Shown: positions 29,346-41,285 of the stretch, piece after piece
How the letters are laid out: every line of letters starts with the position of its first letter
Numbering within the stretch: the first letter of the stretch is position 1
Source of the DNA: Maylandia zebra
Lineage: Eukaryota > Chordata > Actinopteri > Cichliformes > Cichlidae
Assembly: GCF_041146795.1 (NCBI RefSeq)
Contig: NC_135177.1
Location: forward strand, 21,674,560-21,738,559
DNA length: 64,000 nt
Reading direction: 5' to 3'
The notes under the pieces: generated by a model
What the model was told of the DNA's origin: nothing
The model's input: only the letters and a program-made list of their open reading frames with translations
Databases searched by the model: none
Made by a program: the position numbers and the translations under genes

Positions 29346-31133
29346 ATATGCATTTTTTTCTTTTTTTTTCTGCTCATTCTGTTGGTTTTTGTCTTTTGCC
29401 CTTCTCCCCCGTCCCTCTTCTCAGCTGTTTCTCTTTCCCTCTTTCTTTCCCCCAGTCAAGTCTGTCCCGTATTCAGTAAGTGAAAATAAAATAAACAATA
29501 AAAGGTGAATCAAATGGACCATTACGGCAAGGCTGGGATGGTCAATTTGGTAAAGTAAATCCGTTGGGCATCTTTCTTTGCCTTTAGACAACAATTCTGA
29601 TGGCAAAAGAGCCAAACGGGACAGGCAAAAAAAAAAAAAAAAAAAAAGAATGTTCTTGGAGGTGAAGAAGGATAAGAGACTTTATAATACTAACAGTCCT
29701 GTGTGCATGAGGGCATTTTTCTCAGCTGAGCTCCCCTCCTAGGTCTCTTTTTTATTATTGTGAACTCTCTGATCTGCATCCAGTGTCTAAGTGCTCCAAC
29801 TCAACTCCAGGAACCATGCAGAAAACAGACTAACCTGGTGTGTAGGCTTTAGTAAGCACCTCTGCACTGACACACCAGTGAAACAATGAGAGTGAGCAGT
29901 TAAGTGGTTTAGATGAGGTAACCGACTGGTACAGATGACTGCTGCAGATGACTAAAACAGAACTTTTAAGAGTCAAATAAAAAAAGGAGGGTTGTACTTT
30001 AATAAGGAACTAATTTAACTTTGAAATGATGCAGAAACAAACATAAGAAAAATGCGAAACCTTACTTAGAAAACATATCAAACACATTTTTAGTGTCGTT
30101 TAAAAAAAGACATCATAGCATGCTTGCTCGCAGGCTGCAGCACGCAAGACAGAACAGATGTCTGATCCAGGCTTCTGATTGGGTCCAGTGCCACCCCCAA
30201 AAGCTGGGCAGGGCGTGGGATTTTCAACAATATTATGATGTTTTTGCAGTTCTGTATATCTCATTTCCACTGACACATGACTTACCCAAAACTCCTTTTT
30301 ACCAGAGAACCATTTACTGTTAGAGGCTGTCAAAGCAAAAAAAAGAAAAAGAAAATTGTTGCCTTTAATTTTCTTAAACATCCATGACAGGCTGTGATGT
30401 ATCAGCGGGGCTTGTTTATTTTTCCATAACCCTGACCTCCAAGAGGAATTTCAGCTTTTTCGTACAGCTCCCGGCACTCACCAGCACCACCTTTAATACT
30501 CGTATTTGTTTGACTCAACAAAGCTGCAGCCAAAGCAGCAAAAGAAAAATACTCCTCCTGGGTAAACAACATATGTCCAATAGTCAGTATTAAAGTTTAT
30601 TTGAACTGCAAAGGAGAACTGAAGGAGAATTAAACTGGCTGGAGAAGCTGTGTTCCAGTCATTCTTTCATACACTGAGGCCATGATGACCCTGGACCTAA
30701 TCTCTACAGATTACAGACATAACAAGGACAGCAAGGCTTTTCATATCTCTGTCATATAAAGTTAACCATCACATCACTGCATTACCTTGATACTGAATCC
30801 TGGTGTTATTTTATGAAGTGTCTTCATATTCCAACTTCTTTGATTTGATTTCAATTTTACAACACCAAATCTAAACAGCAGCTGCCTCAACACACTTTAT
30901 ATTGTAAGGTAGAGATCCTACAGTAATAGATTGAAAATGTCAACTATCAAATGCCTCCCTGTGAGCAAGTACTTGGCGATAGTGGGAAGGGAAAACTTCC
31001 ATTTTACAGGAAGAAATACCTGGCAGGATTCTGGCTCAGGGAGAGGCCATGATCATTTGGGGGTGAGGTGTGGGAGACGGGACAAGAATACACACTGTAA
31101 CACAAAGTGAATGACAATGAAACACTCAGCAGC

Positions 31134-31650
31134 TGTCACGGCCTGGGGGTTCAGCTGGTCGCTGATCAGCTGTCTCCCCCTCTTTCTCTCTTCTCCTCTC
31201 TCTCGCCAGGGCTGAACTCATTATGGGTTCACGCCCTTGGCCCACGCCCTCGGAGGAAGAAACACCTGTGCCTCATCAGTGTGGTATTTAAGACGGGAAG
31301 CAACAGCTGTTCTTCGCTGGATCGTTGTGAGAATCGCGTCAGTGAAAGTCGAGCGCCCCAGCAAGTATTTTCCCATGCAGTGTGTGTTTAGCATTTAACA
31401 AGCGTCTCTTTGTGTACAGATTCCCTGGACTGTTTTCCTGGTGTGCGAGTGGATTCGTGTCTGGATTGTGTGGAGAGAAACGAGCGTGTTCCCCTGGATT
31501 TTCCCCGGACCCCTGCCCCCCTCACCTTTTGTACATAGCACTGCCCCGTATCTGTGTATATAAACTCATTGGACATTGTTCTGTAATAAATTCTCTTGTG
31601 TACATCATCCCCGGAGTCCTGCGCGTGAGTCCACCTTGTACGTCGTGACA
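31134..31650 (+). mobile_element. Solo LTR of an LTR retrotransposon
   Basis: 517 bp starting TGTCACGG and ending CGTGACA, flanked by the 5-bp target duplication GCAGC (31129-31133 and 31651-31655). The empty site with one GCAGC is at about 12229-12233 in unit 1. Inside are a TATTTAAG TATA-like box and an AATAAA near 31584. No internal coding region remains. The family (Ty3/gypsy-like or other) cannot be set from the LTR alone. Confidence 0.88.
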
Positions 31651-32639
31651 GCAGCCTAGACCTACTGCATCTTAACTAAGGGAGGAGTCAGGGTCACCTG
31701 ATCCAACCCGAACTATATGCTTTCTTAAAAAGGAAAGTTTTAAGCCTAAGCTTAAAAGCAGAGAAGGTGTCTTTCTCCCAAATCTAGTGGCTGGTTCAAC
31801 AGAAGAGGGACCCGAAAGCTGAAATCTCTTCCTCTTGTAAATATGCTTCTAGTTGAGGAACTTTCTAAAAATGGTTGACTAAAAAGCAAACTCGCACCTC
31901 TATTACAATAAAACAAAAGTTGTGATGATCAGTTTAATCATCACAGAGATAAATATTTAGTATTGTGTGTCTAGACAGGCCTCCACAAAGTCTGACAAAT
32001 AACCCTGACGACTGTGTTTGCGGTGTCGATGACAGCTATGGAAACTCATTCTCATGAGGCAGGAAGTTGCCATAATCCAGAGCATAAACTCTGGATGGAA
32101 TTTGTCATTTATCAGGCAATAAGCAAAACAATCACTGAGCTAGGAATGATTCGCCTATTATTAAAATAAGGATTACTCAGGCTCTGCTGCTTTGTAAAAA
32201 AAAAATAATTTAAAGGATTTCTTTTCAGTCAGCCAGCTTTAATGGGAGTATTGGCATTTATGGTCTCACACTGTGGTATTTCAATGTAAACACAGTATAT
32301 AGGTCAAGATAACATCAAGACCAAGTAAACATCTGATACATGATAAGGACAAGCTTCTGATCCTTAAGAAAAACAGACTGTGTTGCATTAAGTTCTCAGT
32401 AGCCTTGAGAAATAGGAAAGCATAAACATACTTTGTTTTAACACTTTCTATTTAACAAACTGTATTTTATACGTTATTTTACAAGACATATTTGTATTGC
32501 TATTCCAAGATTGCCTATGTTTTTGTTTGGTTTATTTTCGTTGAAAAGTTTTCTCTTTTCCTCTCCATGTTAAGTTTTTAAGCAGGAAAAAATGCTAAAG
32601 CTGAGCTTTTCCACATAAGGGTTCCATACATTCCCATTA

Positions 32640-32942
32640 AACAGCACCAGGAATTTGAACGCATCACCAATGAGTCATGTCAAAAAACTTCCTTCCCTCC
32701 CACCTTTTTTCCGCTCCCTTAAATCCCACAACAATCGTAAAAAGTTTTTGTCCTGTTGCGGGCTTTTGCTCCTCAGACAGACAGCGCAGCGGCTTGTGTT
32801 GGACCAATTAACGGGCCCGTCTGTGCGCTGCCCCGCGGAGCGTGCTTTCCTGGGCGGCCTCTGCGCACTCTGCCAGGACAGTCAGCTGCAGCTGCAGAAC
32901 ATAAAGCACGCATAGCACGGCACGGACACGATCAGGTCCAAA
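32640..32942 (+). promoter_or_regulatory. ecm1: Probable ecm1 promoter and 5' UTR
   Basis: GC-rich stretch just before the ecm1 ATG with a CCAAT motif near 32802 and a weak TATA-like CATAAAG near 32900. Placement is by position and composition only. Confidence 0.4.
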
Positions 32943-35900
32943 ATGGGTCCGACTTGGGCGCTAATCTGTTCCACCGCTTTGCTCTTGGTTTTACTGAGCT
33001 CAGCATCCGAAGGTTGGTACACTACTTTTTTGTTGCTTCCAACTAGAAATCCTCGCAGGGAATTCGTGTTTGCTTCATGGCCGATTGCCCAGCTCCATGT
33101 TTGATCGCTCCTGCTGCAGTGGGAGCGTCTATTTTGCAGTGATCTGGTGCCAGGTAGACTTTTATACAAAGCAGTCTGCTCTGAGCACTTTGATTCAAGT
33201 TCTTCATTTCAGACATGTCTCACGTGTATTTTTATAGATTACACACAGATGCACGTATAAAATAACATTTTTATTTGTTTGTTTGTTTATAAAACTTCCA
33301 AAACTTCTCTTATTTTGTCCCACTCTACCTTTTACAGTTTTTTTTTCCGATGAAGGATCTGACTTCTTCAATACTTCCATCATTTTTCGCTCTCAGTAGT
33401 AATAAACAAACAAACAATAACAAAAAAAAAAAAACATGCGTAGTTATGGTTATGTAACTTTGTCTCACTCTTTTTTCTCTCTGTCTCTCCTTTGTGTGCC
33501 GCCTGCAACATTATAGATGAGCGCTTCTTTGAGCAGCACGAGGTCACCTTTGACATTCCCCAACTGATGCAAGGTGTGTGCGCGCGCATTCACATATTAG
33601 CGCAGCATCTCCACAGCTACCAATTATAACGTCACATGCTCATACTTGTATTTGGCCAGCTCTCACTTCAAGAGGAATGTCTTCTTTTAACCGGTTTGTT
33701 TTATGATTGCAGTGAAATGTCTTCTGTGGTTAGAAGGTTAGAAAATGTACTGATAGTCTTGTTTTTCTTCTCTCTTTTTATGGAAGTGACATTCTAAACC
33801 CCGAAAGAGCCCACCACTCTTGTTTTAAGGTTATTTGCAGCCAGGTTGAGTTAGTTGTGGCCCAGTTTGAGTACAGAACTAAAATATAATTTAAAAAAAA
33901 TATAAAGCTGTGTCTTTCTGTCTGTTTTAGTGTTTTACTTCATTTAAAATAATGTATATAAAAATCTGGTATTATGTTTTGTATCTTTAGAGATGCAGAA
34001 AGAGATGGACTTGAGAGGTCACTTTGGTATGGGCACTGTTTATCGTCTTACCTCTAGTTATAATGTTTTGGCATAAATGCACTACATACCCCCCCAATTA
34101 AATTAATATATTTTGTGGTTTTTTGCTGTTTTCCCAGATTCACAGCGGCCAGTGCAGCCTCAACCAAGGCAGAGAGGTGAGCAGATATTCACAGTAGTGT
34201 GCAACACCATGGAATGTCTTTAAGTAGTCTTCGGGAATACTTTTCCAGGCTTCTTAAAAGCACACTCAAAGCTTTTCTTTGTATTTTGGCTGCCTTTGGT
34301 CCATTCTCTGTTAAGAGTTTCTTCCAATTCTTTAAGGACACACCGCACACCATGCTGAGATATGTCTCCAGTTTTCAGCTAATAGCTCTTTGTGAATCAG
34401 CTTATTAATGTAAAAATACAATTTTATGCCTTTGTAACCTTTGTCATTTTTTTGTAGAGCCTGTTTATACTTGAATGATTCCCAGGTCAATGATTAGTGG
34501 CATAATTTAAAATTAAAAAAAGACTGGATTGTGATAAAAAAAAAAAAAAGGCAGCTATGGTCCTAAGAAAAACTTCAGAAGGTTTGCAATTTATTTTTCA
34601 AGTGGCTCAAAACTTTTGCACAGTACTGTACTTACCTACTCATAAGTACCACCTGGGTCAGGGAATCTTTCTTGCCTTCTCTTGTTTGATTTAAAAAAAA
34701 AAAAAATGTTATTTGTTTTCTTAGGTTTCAGACCAAGACCAAGAGGACGTATGCATCTACTTTACTTACATTTTTTTTTTTTTAAACTTGCTCCTTCTGT
34801 ACTATGTTCTACTGCTAAAAGTGCCGACTGTGGTCTTTCCCCTGCAGGCCCACCAACTGTTGGTCCCCGTTCTTACAGCGGTCCTCTTCCGACAACTTAT
34901 AACGTTCAGTTTCCTCTCGGTCGGCCAACGTCAGAGAATCTCCAAGCCATCTGTGACTATAGCGACCTTCGTCCGCGCTACCCATCATCCTACTTTCCTG
35001 ACTCAGGCTACGGAGTTGACAAGTTGAGGGCCTCTGCTGTGAATAATGCAGAGGCCTGGCTGAGCACATGCTGCAAAGACAACCAGACGTGGGAGAGAGA
35101 AGTGACCCTGTGTTGCGCCACACAGGCTGTATGTTTTCACAACAGCTCTTATAGCTAATTCAGCAATACTTTTTTAGCTCTGCGTAAATATAAAGTGATG
35201 TCATGGTGACCTGTGTTTGTTGCTTGAGTTCCTCTTCTCTTACTTTTGCTGATGATTCGGGGTTTTTTTTCAGAATAGGGAAGTAGTGTTTTCTCTACAT
35301 CCATGTAATAAAAAACACAATTTGTGCTGTTTAGGAACAATGCACTAATAATATACAGTAACATATACAGTTTTTTATTGCACTCATATTCTTTTCATTT
35401 TTGAGTCTGTAAATGTAGAAAAAGCAGCATTTTTTTCAACCACTTTATGAATTGGACCTGAACATAATTGGAGCATGAAACATTCTTCACATTGCAGAGG
35501 TGATGGTACTTGGGTTTTGTTTTTTTAAAAACAAAGTTGAAAACCTTGAGCGCTTTCAGTCGATAAGCCCGTTTAATCAGCCCAGGCAGACATAACAGGC
35601 GGACAGGCCTTGGCACGAGCATCAAAACTATGTTGAATTCCTCAGTGAGCGTTACCTTAGCAGCTTCTTGTTTGTTTTCTAATTTGTCTCTTGACAACAT
35701 AACTTCAGGTGGTGAATTTATTCAATAAGTAGCAGACAAGGTGCAGACTTCATGTTATTATTGAAGAATTTCATTCACACTGTGCACCCTGACTGTCTGT
35801 GTTACTCTGTTTTGTGCTTACTCAAGTGGGAGCTGTCAGTTGAAAAGTACTGTGAGGAGGACCTTTCAATAAAGCATCCTTGGTATCACTGCTGTAAAAT

Positions 35901-37862
35901 AAACGACAACAACAAAAGGCTCAACTGCTTCAGCAATGATGCTCCAAACCCAAACTACGGGCCGACACAGGGGCTGCCAGTGGAACCTCTTCCCTCTACC
36001 GCTGAATTCACCTTTAACCCGAACACTTGCCAGAGGTGCGTAGAAAAGCAAAAAAAAAGATTATCAATATTTTTGCTCACTCGGATTAAAGAGGATAATG
36101 CATTTGTTCTCCGTCAGTCTCAATAAACAGTACCAAGGTTAAACCATAAATACTTTGCTGCCTCAGCCACTAAAGGCAGTACTTTTAAGGTACATTAAGT
36201 AATTTTTTAGATCGTTTAATAGAAAGAAAATATTGTACTCATAAATGTATATTGATTTGTGTGTAATTATGCCTTTCAACAAATTAGTAATTCTTATAAA
36301 CTTAGAATGAATCCATTAAAAATGCATAGCAGCAGGCACCATTTTTAATACAGTAGCTGAGATGGTTATCACTACATTGCATTTATGTTTATGTATTAAT
36401 CTAACAATACACTTTACAGCAAATGATAGTACTAATGATTCTATTACTGTGGAAAGATGTTATTGTGCACTTGCTTATATTGATTTTGTTGGGCGTGCAT
36501 CATCTGTCAAGTTCAAAAGTTTAATTGCAATGAAGAGAAGAGTCCTGTAGAAGAAGTAATGTCAGGTTATCATTTAAGGCAAAGAGAAAAAGTAGCTTCA
36601 TATTGCAAAACACATTTCCGTTATGCTGAATTCATCCTGAGCCCGTAAGAGGCATGTCTGTGTCTGACCTTATGCCTCATGCATTGCAGGACACACGGCC
36701 CTGTTCCCATAGCCCTCATAGAAAGGAAGACCAAGAAACTATCTACTCCCCGAGCTGCTGACATCAGCTTTCCTCCTGGACGACCCACCGCAGATACCAT
36801 TGAATCAGTGTGTCACAACCAGAGGCTTCGCCCCGCCTACAGCATCAAGTGCCTCCCACGTTCAGGCTATGAAATGGTGGCTCTTCAGGCGAAGACCGTT
36901 AATCTTATAGAGAAGGGATTCAAAAGTTGCTGCAAAAATAAGAAGACTAAAGTCAACTGTGCTGACCAGAAGGTAAAAGAATAGCAGCTAAAAATACACA
37001 TTTTCGCTTAACTGAGTAGTTTCCATGTCGTGACACTTCATTCTTGCTCTTCATTTCAGTGGCGTGAGGAACTGAACAAGTTCTGCTTGCGTGAGAACAC
37101 AGGACGGGTGAATTACCCCTGCTGTCTGAACCAAAGTGATAAATACAGCTGTTTCCAGCAGATGTCTCCAGACCCGTATTATAATGTGACTTCTGCTCAT
37201 GAGGAAGTGTCGCTGAACAAGATATGTGACACTCACAAAACCATCAAGAAGAAGTAAGACACTATTTATTGCATTTTTCTTTGATCTGATCTTCCTATAA
37301 TTTATTTTTGTTTCTTTTGATGTTTTTTCCATTTTTTCTATTCATTTTGCTCTGTGAAATGTCAACACATTTGTTTAAGTATATAATCTGTGGGCAGTCT
37401 AACATGAGATGCATTTGCATCAATGTGACTGTGTTTTAGATTCCCTGTTGGGTTTCCTCTTAAGGACTTTGTGACACAATGCTGCCCCCTGCAGGAAGAA
37501 GAGAAGACCGCTTGCTCTGCGCGACTGGTAAGTCCCATTAAAAGCCATTAAAAGGGAAGTTTGTCTGCAAAAATAAGACAAATTGCAAAAAAAAAGTTTG
37601 GCCTAGCAACATTTAAAATTTGAACAGAGAGTTCTGATTTCCCGCTGCTGTTCTGCCTTTGATCTCTCCATGACATCAGCTTGAAGAAATGTCACAGAAG
37701 CTGTGCGCATCAAAGAGGGCTGTTCCCAGTACTGTCCGCCGCTGCTGCAAATCGTCCTCACAAGAGACTCCACAGTGCATCTCCAAAATTATCATGAGTG
37801 CCATCACCAAAGCAACCAACTTCTCAAGCCAGAAGAAGAGGAAAAGGTGCCCTATCTCCTAA
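32943..37862 (+). CDS. ecm1: Extracellular matrix protein 1
   Basis: Secreted cysteine-rich glycoprotein of the extracellular matrix; the mammalian form binds matrix partners such as perlecan and fibulins. Exons: 32943-33012, 33517-33573, 33991-34026, 34138-34176, 34725-34748, 34848-35128, 35827-36035, 36690-36972, 37060-37253, 37440-37527, 37680-37862; 487 codons plus stop with all phases consistent. Residues 1-22 form a signal peptide (MGPTWALICSTALLLVLLS). A Pro/Gln/Arg-rich stretch follows, then three repeats opening FPLGRPTSENLQAIC, FPPGRPTADTIESVC and FPVGFPLKDFVTQC. Each repeat carries the albumin-like Cys-Cys pairs typical of the family (TCCKD, LCCAT, HCCKI, SCCKN, PCCLN, QCCPL, RCCKS). 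The small exons 3 and 5 are the least certain; exon 3 could end at 34017 instead of 34026. This is the only ecm1 copy, because unit 1 lost its own. Confidence 0.92.
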
Positions 37863-38268
37863 GCTTGTATGGCCTTTCGCTGCTGACCCCACTGTCGCTG
37901 GGCTGTTCGGGATATTGGTGAGATAGCAGCAGACGTGGCATTCGGTCACTGAACAGAAACGATTCGTGCAACACTTAAATGTTTGTAAGACAAAATGAAA
38001 TGTAAAATGTTGACCGAGTTTTCTAGCTTCAACTACTGCCGGCGTTCTGAGACCAAATGAGCATTTCTACCATTTATACTACACATACTTAGCATACTGT
38101 TACATGCATAGTTGCTAAAACAGACTATTGTCTAGGACACTGTACCACTATTTTTATAGGCTCCTCTTTGCATACTTGATTATTAATTTCTTAATTCTTT
38201 TGGAAATTCAAGATCTTTTTTTTCTCTTTTATATGGTTTCTAGTTAAGATCTTCTCTGAAAAAGTGAT

Positions 38269-38274
38269 AATAAA
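38269..38274 (+). terminator. ecm1: ecm1 poly(A) signal
   Basis: AATAAA about 400 bases after the ecm1 stop, preceded by an AT-rich 3' UTR. Confidence 0.65.
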
Positions 38275-39044
38275 CACATTTTTAAAATCTTCCTTTCTGT
38301 CTGGTTTACTGTGTGACACTTTGGATACAAGTCCATGCTGCTTTAACCACAGACCACAAAATTCCCTTGTTACAGCAGCACAAGGTAGAAGTTGAAAGGA
38401 TAAATTAGGGATGTATTGGAAAACAATAAAAAATAGAAAAAAGAAAAAAGGTTTACAACAACAACAAAAAACCGCCTGGCCAGAGGATGAAGCCTGCCCT
38501 GCCTTCTCCTTCTAAATGAAGGTACAAAAAAACAACAAAAAAACCTTCTGTCCTGTGAATAGGGGTCTTGTTCCCTAGAATAGACCCCTCCCCTCGGGAA
38601 CAATTATTTTTCACAGGACGGAAGTGGGTGCTCTGGTTTCATTTGCAGTTAATCTTCTGGACAGGTTGCCAGTCCATCACAGGGTTCATGCAGAAAGGCC
38701 CCAGCTGACCAAGAGGCTCATAAACTGCTTGAAAAAAGTTTTATCTCAACAGCTCAAAAAGGTGCTCAGTAGTTTGTATGGCTGGGCACTGTCATGCACC
38801 AAGAGGATCCCAGGACTCCCTGTACCAACTGTAGGGTCTGACAGTTGGTCCAAGGATTTCATCCTGATATATTATGGCAGAAAAGGTGCTGTCCCCCAGC
38901 CTGAGGAGTTAAATGCCAACTGGACTCCACAGTACCTGGCAGTGAGTTCAGGGACCAGTAAAGGACATCACCTCATGTTATCAGCAATTACAGCCCAAAA
39001 AAAAAAACACCTAGGAAAAAAAAGTCCAAAAAGATGATGAGGGA
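38275..39044. other. Intergenic DNA with degraded repeat sequence
   Basis: Contains phrases of dispersed fish repeats (about 38650-38960) and a chance open frame of 137 codons at 38624-39037 with no recognisable domain. Not called as a gene. Confidence 0.4.
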
Positions 39045-39055
39045 CAAATGTTTTT

Positions 39056-39602
39056 ACAGGCCTCCACCCGTGATTATTCAGCCCCCTGAGTCAATACTTT
39101 GTAGAACCACCTTTTGCTGCAATTACAGCTGCCAGTCTTTTAGGGTTTGTCTCTACCAGCTTTGCACATAGAGACTGAAATTCTTGCCCATTCTTCTTTG
39201 CAAAACAGCTCCAGCTCAGTCAGATTAGATGGACAGCGTTTGTGAACAGCAGTTTTCAGATCTTGCCACAGATTCTCGATTGGATTAAGATCTGGACTTT
39301 GACTGGGCCATTCTAACTCATGGATATGTTTTGTTTTAAACCATTCCATTGTTGCCCAGACTTTATGTTTAGGATCGTTGTCCTACTGGAAGGTGAACCT
39401 CCGCCCCAGTCTCAATCTTTGGCAGACTCCAAGAGGTTTTCTTCCAAGATTGCCCTGTATTTGGCTCCATCCATCTTCCCATCAACTCTGACCAGCTTCC
39501 TTGTCCCTGCTGAAGAGAAGCACCCCCAGAGCATGATGCTGCCACCACCATATTTGACAGTGGGGATGGTGTGTTCAGAGTGATGTGCAGTGTTAGTTTT
39601 CC
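39056..39602 (-). mobile_element. Tc1/mariner transposon remnant
   Basis: On the minus strand, 39140-39349 reads the DDE transposase C-terminus with [18 protein letters not shown]. The part at 39350-39590 reads, in a different frame, the upstream domain (SGGASLQQGQGSW and FTF-like region). The frame is broken between them and both ends are truncated, so the copy is dead. Confidence 0.85.
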
Positions 39603-40014
39603 AAGCTAAAACTCAGTGGAGATTTCAGCTGTGTGCCGGTGATTGGACATCAGTCGCTGATAAAGTGGGTTCACCTACAAAGTGCTCTGTAGGGAAACAA
39701 GCTCCAGCAGCTCTGCACTCAGGAAACAAACTATATTTACTTATCTTGTGCAGAATAATGCGCAGGCATTGCATTATATCGAGCACCGGCTGTCCAGTTA
39801 AACTGTGACTATCACCAGGTAACGTGGGCGTGTTTCTTGAATTAGCAGCAGGTGTTAAACAGCTGACAGGTGAGCAGGATGTATGCAGGTAACTCGAGGG
39901 CCGTTGAGCTGATCGCATCCTGAGGAAAATGTCAGCTCGTTATTTAACACAGAGACACAGCCACAATCATCAAAGCTTTAGATGATTAAAAAGTTTTTTT
40001 AACCTAAGAACAAG

Positions 40015-40512
40015 AAATGGCAGATTCCCAAAAACTGCTGTAAAAAAACTATGCAATAATGTTTTTTTCCACTTTAAATCACTCAGTCTTTTAAAAATAC
40101 TTCAGCCTGAACTGTATATATTAAATATTAATTACAGTTTGGGGATTTTAACCCTTTAAAGGCCAGTATGTTTACATAACTCCATTGATTTTTATTGAAT
40201 CCCCCCAGCCAAACAAAAACAATTTCCATAAAAAACATTTCAAGATGCATTTGATCATTGTTTTTATTAGGCCCAGAGATGGGCCAATGATATAGCAGCG
40301 ACATTCATTTTCATGCATTTCTATTTTTTCTGCAGTGTCAGATTTTTGTTTTACAAAAAACGATACTCCAGGTCCTAACAACAAAAAATGCCACCTTCCC
40401 AAAAACTATTATATTGTATTTTTTTTCCCCCCACTGACACAGTCTTTTAAAACTTCAGCCTGAATTATAAGTTTAAAATATTAATTACAGATTTTGGATT
40501 TTAACCCTTTAT
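40015..40512. repeat. Diverged direct repeat pair, about 130 bp each
   Basis: About 40015-40160 and 40380-40512 share the series CCCAAAAACT, CAGTCTTTTAAAA, CTTCAGCCTGAA, ATATTAATTACAG and GATTTTAACCCTTTA in order, about 365 bp apart. No coding content. Confidence 0.7.
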
Positions 40513-40589
40513 AGAAGAATTTTAAATTTAAAAGAAATTCTCTGGCAAATATGGGATATATTCATTTAGCACAGTCAAAATAGCATGAA

Positions 40590-41180
40590 ATGATCTTCTA
40601 ATGTTGTCCCGATTCATTGTTTCATTCATTTTTCTTCTTATCAACAGAAAATTTGCAGACATTGAAGCATCAAAACACCAGCTTTGGCATCCACTCTTTA
40701 TTTTAAGGATGAGGACAAAGGCATGTCCTCTCTGTCATCACACAAGCCAGATTCACCTGACCAGTCTGGTAATCCATCTAAAAGTGGTGGTCCACAGAAT
40801 GCCGATAAAAGCAGCCTTCGAACAGGTACAGATGGCACCTCAAAGTCTATCAGTGTCACCACCTGACTTACATGAAAGTCAAGTAAATACAAAAAGGAAG
40901 CAGACTGAATCAGGGCATCTTTGGAAACATCACTCCAAATCGCAGTCCTCCACCTGCAGAGCTACGACGAACAAACAGAGCAAGAGGAGGCAGGAAAAGG
41001 GAAGCAGAGGTCATAAACCGGTGGAAATGAAACCTATTAGCTCCCCAAGAAGTTTTGACTTGTACCACGGGGCTGAATTGTTTTATTTTTACAACAAGAG
41101 TCAGCCGACAACTTCTTTTTTGAGTAGTGTATATATTCAATTGCGGGCGCCTTTCTGTCGCACTACAGCAAACTGAAACC
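40590..41180. other. Gene-like but unassigned stretch upstream of pip5k1a
   Basis: Codon-like composition with an open frame of 191 codons (40601-41176) and a second overlapping frame (40684-40866) rich in Ser, Asp and Lys. Neither matches a family I know. It may be a decayed exon or retroposed fragment. It lies in the segment deleted from unit 1. Confidence 0.25.
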
Positions 41181-41285
41181 GTCCCACGTCCCTCCACTGG
41201 AGGCGCTGTGGTGCTGCAGCAGCAGCAACACGAGCATCAAAATTCAAGTGTCGGCTCTGTCTATGATGTTAACAGTCAGATCGTA
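41150..41285 (+). promoter_or_regulatory. pip5k1a: Probable pip5k1a proximal promoter and 5' UTR
   Basis: Sequence before the ATG containing CTGCAGCAGCAGC and a TATATATT box at about 41129. Only the last 26 bases are kept at the duplicate exon (19270-19295); everything upstream there is transposon. Confidence 0.4.

Larger units (their letters stand above)
21373..32015 (+). repeat. Tandem-duplication unit 2, left part (rorc exon 4 fragment to 3' flank)
   Basis: Second copy of 2033-14339 in direct orientation. It begins inside rorc exon 4, where the joining point has a 2-5 bp microhomology (CA/ATACA) with pip5k1a intron 1. Private to this copy are the 107-bp-repeat-bounded block (27122-28650) and the solo LTR (31134-31650). 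Confidence 0.95.

Noticed and set aside
38624-39037. 137-codon open frame
   Set aside because: Crosses degraded dispersed repeats and ends in a poly-A-derived lysine run; no recognisable protein.
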